Assembly (NCBI GenBank): GCA_964386435.1
Contig: CAYLSV010000006.1
Coordinates: forward strand, 15,932 to 79,931
From: CAYLSV01 sp964386435
GTDB lineage: Bacteria > Planctomycetota > Phycisphaerae > Tepidisphaerales > Tepidisphaeraceae
Reading direction: 5' to 3'
DNA length: 64,000 bases
Under the pieces are notes generated by a model. That model was given only the letters and a program-made list of their open reading frames with translations. It was not told the origin of the DNA and did no database searches. A program made the translations under genes and the position numbers. How positions within the stretch are numbered: the stretch's first letter is position 1; each line of letters opens with the position of its first letter. Below, in pieces: positions 15,937-22,458 of this stretch.

Positions 15937-15969
15937 GGCTGGCGGTTATAGCACGAACTACCATCGGAC
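15937..15969. promoter_or_regulatory. Compact divergent leaderless-type promoter pair (crcB / DUF3891)
   Basis: In 33 bases there are two outward -10-like hexamers. TATAAC on the minus strand (15950-15945) is 8 bases before the crcB GTG; TACCAT on the plus strand (15959-15964) is 5 bases before the DUF3891 ATG. Each gene's -35 would lie near or within the other's start region. Seen by eye, not tested. Confidence 0.5.
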
Positions 15970-16812
15970 ATGATCCGCCGCCGCGTTGGGGAGCATTACT
16001 GGCTGATCGACCAGCACGAGCATGCCCGCCTCGCCGGCGAGTTCGCCAAGCACTTCGGCAACGACGTCTACGCCCGCCCGGCGCGCTTCGACGGCTGGGT
16101 GCTGGGCGTCACCCACCACGACGCCGGCTGGCCGCAGCACGACGAAGCGCCCACGCTCAATAAGACCGGTCGCCCGCTCGACGTCTTCGAGAACCCGCCG
16201 GAGGTGGCTTTCCAAGTTTGGCCCGAGTCGGCCGAGCGGGCGGCGCAGGTCGATCCCTACGCCGGCCTGCTCGCCAGCCTCCACAGCATGAGCCTCGCCG
16301 CCAACGCCACCGGCGGCAAGCGGGATCACGAAACGTTCGACCTCGACACCCGCCGCCGCCAATTCCTGCACGTGCAATTCACCCACCGCATGGCCGAGCT
16401 TCAGCTCGAGCTTCGGGAAAAACTCGGCTTTCGCACCGACCGCCCCACCCACCACGGCCTCGCCCACGGCTGGACCGACCCGAACGAAGCCGCCCTCCGC
16501 CGCGACTTCGAGCTGTTGCAGTCGATGGACAAACTCAGCCTCGCCGCCTGCTGCACCCGCGTGCCCAACGCCGAGGTCAAACCGACCCGCCTCACGGTGA
16601 GCGGCCCCGATGAGCCACTCCACGTCATCCGCCCGACGCCCGAGAAATTGCAAATCGACCCCTGGCCGTTCGGCGTGCCGACACTCGAGACGACCTTCGA
16701 GTACCGCTCGATCCCGGCTCGTTCGTACGAAAGCGAAAACGATTTGCACGAGACGATGCGGGACACGCCGCAGCAGACGCAGCAACTTGCGCTGTGTCCT
16801 CGCCCGCGGTAG
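15970..16812 (+). CDS. DUF3891 family protein
   Basis: Predicted soluble protein of 280 residues. The N-terminus WLIDQHEHARLAGEFAKHFG and the following GWVLGVTHHDAGWPQHD carry the conserved His/Asp residues of DUF3891, reminiscent of a metal-dependent HD-like fold. Later blocks are LLASLHSMSLAAN and FELLQSMDKLSLAACC. Function of the family is unknown. The stop lies in the left arm of a 31-base inverted repeat (16805-16874), so the mRNA end is probably that hairpin. Confidence 0.78.
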   Translation: MIRRRVGEHYWLIDQHEHARLAGEFAKHFGNDVYARPARFDGWVLGVTHHDAGWPQHDEAPTLNKTGRPLDVFENPPEVAFQVWPESAERAAQVDPYAGLLASLHSMSLAANATGGKRDHETFDLDTRRRQFLHVQFTHRMAELQLELREKLGFRTDRPTHHGLAHGWTDPNEAALRRDFELLQSMDKLSLAACCTRVPNAEVKPTRLTVSGPDEPLHVIRPTPEKLQIDPWPFGVPTLETTFEYRSIPARSYESENDLHETMRDTPQQTQQLALCPRPR

Positions 16813-16874
16813 CCGCAGCACCACGTGCTGCAGGTTCGCCCGGACCTGCGGCACGTGGTGCCGCGGCTACCGCG
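16805..16874. repeat. 31-base inverted repeat between convergent genes (terminator-like)
   Basis: Arms 16805-16835 and 16844-16874 pair over 31 bases with two mismatches and an 8-base loop (TCGCCCGG). It overlaps the DUF3891 stop codon and faces the convergent ParA-partner gene, so it could stop transcription from both sides. It lacks a T tract, and its sequence is unrelated to copy A at 12058. Confidence 0.75.
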
Positions 16875-16917
16875 ATCAAACTGTCTCGCTGACCCGCGCG
16901 TCGCAGACAAGAAACGC

Positions 16918-18408
16918 TCACGCCGCCAGGAGCAGACCGACGCGGCCGGACCACTTGAGGGTGCGGTGGGGGACGACGCTCACGCCGACTTGGGCGGCGG
17001 CGTGGCGGACGGCGGGGGCGGAGCTTTCGCCGTCGCGGATCAGCAAGGTCAGGCGGGGCGTCGCCTCGACGTTGATGTTCGCCGCGGGCAGGGCCAGGGC
17101 GATGACGGCGGCGGACTGGCCGAGCCAGACGCGGGCGGCCTCGCAGGCGTCAAGCTTGTGCGGCTCGCTGCCGGTCACGGCCACGAGCTGCAGCACGCCG
17201 CCACTCACGGCGATGACGGCCTCGGGAAGCTGCGGCGGCGTGATCGCCAGCGGCTCCAAACCTTGCCGCTGCAGGTAGCCGCGGGCGACGTCGGCGGGCG
17301 AGCCGCTGGCGAGGGTGACCAAATCATCGTCGCCGGCATCAGCCACCGGGGTCGGGGCGGGCGGGGCGATCTCGCGCATCACGGGCTTGAACGGCATCGT
17401 TGAATCTTCCTGAATTTCGGGCTCCATCGCCTCAGTCGGCACGGGCCGATCGGGCAGCACGTCCTGCCGCTGGCGTTCGCGGCCGATGGCGCCCTCGGCC
17501 GCGTTGGCCGCCGCTTCCGCCGCCCGGCCGTCGGCGAGGAACTTGCCGAGCAAGCCCCACTGCGGCGCGGCCGACGGCACCGCCGCGTCGTCGGCCAAGC
17601 CGGTGCTGCGGGCGCGGAACCACAGCACGTTGTGCTCGGCCACCGTGCTCGCCGCCCGCACCCGGCCGCCGTCTTCGAGCGTCACGTTCAAGAACTGCCG
17701 GCACACCTCGGCCAGCTTGTGGTGCACCCGCCGGGCCGCGCCGTCGTCGGTCGCGTCGACCAGCGCCACCGCCACCTCGCTCGGCGAGACTTCCTCGCAA
17801 AGACCCTTGACCGTCCGATACCCGGCGACGACGCCGTCGTGGTCGGCCGTCGCCAGGACGACGCACTCGCGGAGTTCGGCCAGCAAACGCTTCGCCTCGG
17901 GGTGCCGCGGGTCGGGCAGCAGCACGAGCCAGCGGTCGACGTCGTAATCGAGCTCCGACAACGCCTCGGTGATCCGCCGACAACGGCGGGCGTCGTTGAG
18001 GTCGCCCTCGGTCGGCCGCGGCCGCTCGGGCGGGAGCGTCGCCGGGTCGGCGTCGTGTTCCACCAGGTGCAGCCGGATCTCGTCGGCGTCGATCTGCACC
18101 AAACCGACTCGCCCGCCGCCGGCAACGAGGTGGGCGGCGTACTCGCGGCCGCGGGTGAAGAACGAGCCGTTCATGCCCGCCCCGATCACCGCCCGCACCG
18201 GCCGACCCAACGCCGGCAACGGCCCGACCTCCTCCTCGCCTCCCGCCGGCCCGTCGTACAAAACTGCCGGGTCGAGGTGCAACTCTTCGGCCAGCGCCGC
18301 CACCTCGTCGGCAACGTTGGCATCCTCGGTCGCCTCGGGCGAGCTGAGGAACAGGTGACTGATGGCGCTAATCGCGCGGTCGGGGTTGGCGGGGGCTTGG
18401 TCTTCCAT
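16918..18408 (-). CDS. Uncharacterised protein co-encoded with ParA-like ATPase
   Basis: Predicted soluble protein of 496 residues. The N-terminal 60 residues include RAISAISHLFLSSPEATEDA; a middle region is alpha/beta (RAVIGAGMNGSFFTRGREYAAHLV, WLVLLPDPRHPEAKRLLAEL, CVVLATADHDGVVAGYRTVKGL) and resembles a degenerate P-loop/ParA fold without a Walker A motif. The C-terminal 130 residues are again alpha/beta (VIAVSGGVLQLVAVTG, TPRLTLLIRDGES). No named family recognised. It starts 24 bases after the ParA gene stop and is almost surely in the same operon, so it is probably a ParA-positioned or regulatory partner. Confidence 0.6.
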   Translation of the reverse strand: MEDQAPANPDRAISAISHLFLSSPEATEDANVADEVAALAEELHLDPAVLYDGPAGGEEEVGPLPALGRPVRAVIGAGMNGSFFTRGREYAAHLVAGGGRVGLVQIDADEIRLHLVEHDADPATLPPERPRPTEGDLNDARRCRRITEALSELDYDVDRWLVLLPDPRHPEAKRLLAELRECVVLATADHDGVVAGYRTVKGLCEEVSPSEVAVALVDATDDGAARRVHHKLAEVCRQFLNVTLEDGGRVRAASTVAEHNVLWFRARSTGLADDAAVPSAAPQWGLLGKFLADGRAAEAAANAAEGAIGRERQRQDVLPDRPVPTEAMEPEIQEDSTMPFKPVMREIAPPAPTPVADAGDDDLVTLASGSPADVARGYLQRQGLEPLAITPPQLPEAVIAVSGGVLQLVAVTGSEPHKLDACEAARVWLGQSAAVIALALPAANINVEATPRLTLLIRDGESSAPAVRHAAAQVGVSVVPHRTLKWSGRVGLLLAA

Positions 18409-18432
18409 GACAGATACCTGGAGAAAAGTTGC

Positions 18433-19719
18433 TCACCCGACCTCGACGACGTTGTTCAGCTCGCCGAACTGGTTGGCCTCGACGAGCGTGTTGTGCGGGT
18501 CGGTCTGCCACTGCCCGTCGACGATCAGCCGGTAGCGGTACCGCCCTGGGGCCAACGGCATGCTCGCCCGGAACGTGCCCGGCTCTTCGGCGGGCAACAG
18601 CGGCGTGACGGCCGACCAGTTGTTGAAGTCGCCCGCCACCTTCACCGTCTTGGCGTCGGGGAAACTCACCCGCCACTCGACGCTTTGGCCCTTCTGGTGC
18701 ACGCCGTAAATCTGCCGCAGCTTCTCGCCGAACGTCTCCTCGGCCACCGTCTTCTGCGGGACCGGCATCGGTTCCGGCTGCTCGATCGCCGGCACACTCG
18801 GCCGCGTCGCCACGTCCGGCACGCCGCCGAAGCGGGCGCTGCGGACCGCCTCGCGGTCGCCGAACTTGCGGTTGGCGAACTGCGCGAGCTGCCGCGCCCG
18901 CTGCACCAACTCCGCCGGCCGGCTCATCGGCTGGTTCTCCGAAAGTGCCGACAGCGACGCCGCCCGGTGGCCCATCAATTCCTTCGCCAGCGTGGCGAAA
19001 TCCTTGTACCCCCGGCTGCCCGGGTCGTACTCGGTGATCGGCTGCCCGAAGCTCGCGGCTTCCTTCAGCTTGCTGTTGAAGTTGATGACGCTGGCCATCA
19101 GGTGGTCGCGGAACTTCGCCCGCAGCTCCGCCAGCACCTCGCGGGCCAGCTTCGTCCGCGTGTCGTACAGCGTCGGCAGAATCCGCACCGCCACGTCCTT
19201 GTCCGCCGCGACCCGCAGTTCTTCGAGCGTTTCGAGCATTTTCGCCAGCCCGTGCAGCGAGAAGTACCCGGTTTCCACCGGCACCACGCACTCGTCGGCG
19301 GCGAACAGCGCGTTGAACGTCAGCAGACCCACCCCCGGCGGGCAGTCGATGACGCACCATTCATAATCGTTTTCGACCTTCGCCAGCGCGTTTTTCAAGC
19401 GCTTCTCCCGCCCCTGCCGCCCGGCGAACATCGGGTCGAAACCGGCCAGCTTCAAATCGCTTGGCACCAGGTCCAGGTTGCTGGCGATCGGCCAGACGAC
19501 CTCCTTCACCGCAAGCGGCTCGGGCTCGCCCAGCACGTCGAGGACGGTGCGGCTCACCTGATCCTCCGGCACCGCCAGCCCGGTCGCACAGTGCCCTTGC
19601 GGGTCCATGTCGACCAGCAGCGTCTTGTGCCCGAGCTTGGCCAGACACGCGGCGAGGTTGATGGACGTGGTGGTTTTGCCACATCCGCCCTTTTGGTTGA
19701 TGATCGCGACCGTACGCAT
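18433..19719 (-). CDS. ParA/MinD-type ATPase with C-terminal AMPK1-CBM (CBM48-like) domain
   Basis: Predicted protein of 428 residues. The N-terminal 260 residues form a ParA ATPase: deviant Walker A KGGCGKTTTS (10-19), DMDPQGH (switch, about 37-43) and VIDCPPGVGLLTFNAL (Walker B). After a linker (about 260-340), residues 345-428 match the glycogen-recognition fold of AMPK beta/CBM48: VSFPDAKTVKVAGDFNNW, then GRYRYRLIVDGQWQTDP and ELNNVVEVG. ParA ATPases position cargo on the nucleoid. Start ATG 19719 follows AAGGAAGG. The CBM could bind alpha-glucan or serve as a protein contact. Confidence 0.85.
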   Translation of the reverse strand: MRTVAIINQKGGCGKTTTSINLAACLAKLGHKTLLVDMDPQGHCATGLAVPEDQVSRTVLDVLGEPEPLAVKEVVWPIASNLDLVPSDLKLAGFDPMFAGRQGREKRLKNALAKVENDYEWCVIDCPPGVGLLTFNALFAADECVVPVETGYFSLHGLAKMLETLEELRVAADKDVAVRILPTLYDTRTKLAREVLAELRAKFRDHLMASVINFNSKLKEAASFGQPITEYDPGSRGYKDFATLAKELMGHRAASLSALSENQPMSRPAELVQRARQLAQFANRKFGDREAVRSARFGGVPDVATRPSVPAIEQPEPMPVPQKTVAEETFGEKLRQIYGVHQKGQSVEWRVSFPDAKTVKVAGDFNNWSAVTPLLPAEEPGTFRASMPLAPGRYRYRLIVDGQWQTDPHNTLVEANQFGELNNVVEVG

Positions 19720-19948
19720 GGACCTTCCTTGGCCGGGAATGAGGCGGGGAAACAAACGAACCGAACAAACCGAACAAACACGGCGGCCGGCCCTATCGGA
19801 CCTGCCCACCCGTGGCAAGATCGGCAAGATGCCGCCGAAGCCTTGAATGTTCTCGGACCCAACCCGCCCTCCCAGCACTGGCGGCGGCGATCGCTTGCCC
19901 CGGCAGCACAGGGAACCGAAGGTGCGCTGACCACCCACCCAAAACGAC

Positions 19949-19980
19949 AGCGGCGGCGTGACTTGTATCACGCCGCCGCT
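19949..19980 (-). terminator. Hairpin terminator after tRNA-Gln
   Basis: AGCGGCGGCGTGA (19949-19961) pairs perfectly with 19968-19980 across a 6-base loop. Read on the minus strand it lies 15 bases after the tRNA and is followed by CGTTTTGGG, a short T run. Likely Rho-independent terminator of the tRNA. The rest of 19720-19948 holds no gene; 19750-19785 is an A/C-rich run of ACCGAACAA-type repeats. Confidence 0.6.
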
Positions 19981-19994
19981 GGTAATTGAACGAG

Positions 19995-20065
19995 TTGGTC
20001 CTCAGGGATTCGAACCCCGACTAAATGGATCAGAACCATTCGTGCTACCGTTACACCAAGGACCA
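19995..20065 (-). tRNA. tRNA-Gln (anticodon CTG)
   Basis: On the minus strand the sequence folds as a cloverleaf: acceptor stem TGGTCCT/AGGACCA, D arm around GGTGTAACGGTAGCAC, anticodon stem AATGG/CCATT with loop TTCTGAT (anticodon CTG, reading CAG), and T arm GGGGTTCGAATCCC. Discriminator base A; the CCA end is not encoded. Length 71 bases. Confidence 0.93.
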
Positions 20066-20113
20066 GTTGGCGGGCGAGGAGTTTAGGCAGCGTCGGTGAT
20101 CGTGTCCTGTTGA

Positions 20114-20590
20114 TCAGGTCATGCCGCAGGCACGCCGCCAGGCCTTGAGTTGGCCGAGGTGCTCGGCTTCGTGGACGGTCATCAGGTAACGGACCATGCC
20201 GGCGTTGGTGGCGAAAAGGGGGCCGTAGTCGGCGTACGGGGAGCGGGCGGCGGCTTGGGCGGGCGTGATGGCGGCGGCGGCTTCGAGCACGGCATCGGTG
20301 GTTTTTTGCAGGTCGGCTTCGAGGGTGGCTTTGTCGACGTGGGGGGCTTCGGCGGGTTGGGTGCCGCCGCCGTAGGCATTGAGGTCGATGTTCAGCTCGG
20401 GCGGGGTGCCGCCGCATTGCTTGATGATGTTGACGCGGGCGCCGATGAGGTGGGCGATGGTCCACAGGGCGTGGTTCATCTCCGACCGCTCGGCGAGGCG
20501 GTCGGCGGGGGTTTTCTCCAGCTGCTTGGCGATGCCGCCGGCGAACTGGCGGAAGGTCTCGAGGTCGGCTTCGGTGAGGGCGTCGGTCAT
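20114..20590 (-). CDS. DinB family protein (four-helix metal-binding)
   Basis: Predicted 158-residue helical protein. The DinB/YfiT metal site is visible as MNHALWTIAHLIG (first His residues) and VHEAEHLGQLKAWRR (HEAEH with the third His), preceded by LKAW-type helix order usual in DinB_2. Members are thiol transferases or hydrolases; the reaction here is unknown. ATG 20590 has TAACCT 5 bases upstream. It stands alone between tRNA-Gln and the SpoIIE gene, both on the same strand. Confidence 0.85.
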   Translation of the reverse strand: MTDALTEADLETFRQFAGGIAKQLEKTPADRLAERSEMNHALWTIAHLIGARVNIIKQCGGTPPELNIDLNAYGGGTQPAEAPHVDKATLEADLQKTTDAVLEAAAAITPAQAAARSPYADYGPLFATNAGMVRYLMTVHEAEHLGQLKAWRRACGMT

Positions 20591-20614
20591 GGCGGAGGTT
20601 AGGGCGTGGCTACC

Positions 20615-22432
20615 TCACGCGGCGGCGTAGACGGCGACGATCAGCGTGTCGTCATCCGGGGCGGTGTTGCGGTGGCGGGTAATCCGCTTGAGCAACTGCC
20701 CCGGCCAACCGTCGGCGCCATCGGGCGGCTCGCACTCGTCGAACCAATCGCACAGCCCGTTGATGCCCACGATGCGGCCGCGCTCGTTGCGGGCTTCGGC
20801 GGCGCCGTCGGTGTAGAGCAGCAGCACGTCGCCCTTGGCCACCCGCACCTCGCGCTCCACCGGGTCAAACTCGGTGTTGCCCATAACGCCGAGCATGAAG
20901 GTGGTCGGGTCGAGCTTCTCGGTGTCGCCGCCCGTGCGGCGGAGGAACGAGGGCGGGTGGCCGGCGTTGGCGTAGACGCCGTTGGCGCCGCCCTCGCCCG
21001 GCTCGCCGCACTTCAGGCGGACGGCCAGGCCGGTGACGTAGACGCCGTGGGGGCTGAGGGTGAGGTGGACGTACTCGTTGACCCGCCGCAGCACCTCGCC
21101 CGGCCCGGCGTCGGGGAATTCGGCAAACGTGCGGTCCAGCTCGCCCAGCAGCCGGTTGACGGTCAGGGCCGCGGCGATGCCGTGGCCGGTGACGTCCAGC
21201 AGCACGGCGGTCAGGCCGTCGCCCCCCTTCCCCTCTTCATCCCGCCGGACGTACAGCAAGTCGCCGCCGATCTGGCTCATCGGCTCGTAGACGTAGCTCA
21301 ACCGCAGCGGGCCGTCGGTCTGCTGCTCCGGCAGGGCGCTTTCGTGGATCTTGCGCGCCCCGTCGAGGTCGCCCGAGAGCTGGCGGTAGCGGCTGGATTC
21401 GTAGGCCGTGCGGAACCACTTGGGGAACCGCCAATCCCGCAGGTAGCACCACGCGGTGCCGGGCACGATGGCGAGCACGGCCAGCGCGAGGAACAGCAAC
21501 GCGACCCACCACCACAGCCCGGTGAGCAGCACGTCGGCCGCCAGCACCGCCACGAATCCGGCGAACACAAACGACGCCGGCACGAGCGATTCGCGGGCGG
21601 TCCACGGGATGAACAAGCACGCCAGCAAGTGATTGAAGAAGAACATCGCGAAGACGGTCAGCCCCGCGCTGGCCCTCGCCTCGATTCTGCTTGCGTCGGC
21701 CGGACTCACGGCCACTCCATTGATTGTCACCCGACCCGGCGTGATGCGTATCCCAAACTCATCGCGGGCCATCCCGCTGGAGATCCACGCGAGGTCGCTG
21801 CGCGCGTCGTCGACCTCGTCTTCCCAATCGTCGATCATGTCGACCACGGCTTCGTGAGACGGGTCGTCCGTCAGCGGCGGCAGCGCTGCGAGTGCCACGA
21901 CGAGTTGGTCTTCGAGCTCATTCAGCCCGGTGTGCAGTGCGGCCAGCGCCGTCTGACTCGCCTCATCCAGCGGGCGGGTGGTGGGCATCTCCTCCGGCCA
22001 GACCTGCCGCATGCCGTCCTGCACCTCCGCCCCGGCGGCCACCTCCTGACTGAAGCCGCCCAGCAACATGCTGATTCGCGTGTTCACCACGCCGATGAGG
22101 CCGAGGATGATGTACAGCCAAACCGCCGCCCGTAAGATCACCGTCTTCTTCGGCGGGCTCCGCCACGCATACACAAATGCCGCCGCGGTTAGACTCAGCG
22201 TGATGAGGCTGGCGATCAGCAAGAAAGTCGCTTGACCGGCGTTGGCAAACAGCAGCGGCAGCAGCAGCGGGATGCCGAGCACGAAACTGATGCCCGTGTA
22301 CCACAGAAACCGTCGGCGCAGCCAGCGGCCGCGTTCGGCGTCCATGGCGTGCTCGAACCGCGTGGGCACCGCCGGCTTCGGGCCGTCGTAGCCGAGCACG
22401 ACGTTCTCCATGCTGTGGTCGGCCCGTGGCAT
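20615..22432 (-). CDS. Membrane-bound SpoIIE-type (PP2C) serine phosphatase
   Basis: Predicted protein of 605 residues. Two hydrophobic stretches near residues 40-110 and more around 220-300 flank a soluble region of about 110 residues, likely a sensor. The C-terminal 230 residues form a SpoIIE/RsbU PP2C domain: PMSQIGGDLLYVRRDE, AVLLDVTGHGIAAALTVNRL (metal-binding Asp and GHG), ANAGHPPSFLRR and VLLLYTDGAAEARN. Such enzymes dephosphorylate anti-anti-sigma factors; none is nearby. ATG 22432 is used (TATGCT lies 9 bases upstream); ATG 22411 (MENVVLGYDG) is an alternative. Confidence 0.85.
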   Translation of the reverse strand: MPRADHSMENVVLGYDGPKPAVPTRFEHAMDAERGRWLRRRFLWYTGISFVLGIPLLLPLLFANAGQATFLLIASLITLSLTAAAFVYAWRSPPKKTVILRAAVWLYIILGLIGVVNTRISMLLGGFSQEVAAGAEVQDGMRQVWPEEMPTTRPLDEASQTALAALHTGLNELEDQLVVALAALPPLTDDPSHEAVVDMIDDWEDEVDDARSDLAWISSGMARDEFGIRITPGRVTINGVAVSPADASRIEARASAGLTVFAMFFFNHLLACLFIPWTARESLVPASFVFAGFVAVLAADVLLTGLWWWVALLFLALAVLAIVPGTAWCYLRDWRFPKWFRTAYESSRYRQLSGDLDGARKIHESALPEQQTDGPLRLSYVYEPMSQIGGDLLYVRRDEEGKGGDGLTAVLLDVTGHGIAAALTVNRLLGELDRTFAEFPDAGPGEVLRRVNEYVHLTLSPHGVYVTGLAVRLKCGEPGEGGANGVYANAGHPPSFLRRTGGDTEKLDPTTFMLGVMGNTEFDPVEREVRVAKGDVLLLYTDGAAEARNERGRIVGINGLCDWFDECEPPDGADGWPGQLLKRITRHRNTAPDDDTLIVAVYAAA

Positions 22433-22458
22433 CCGCCGGGCAGCATACAAGCTGCGGC

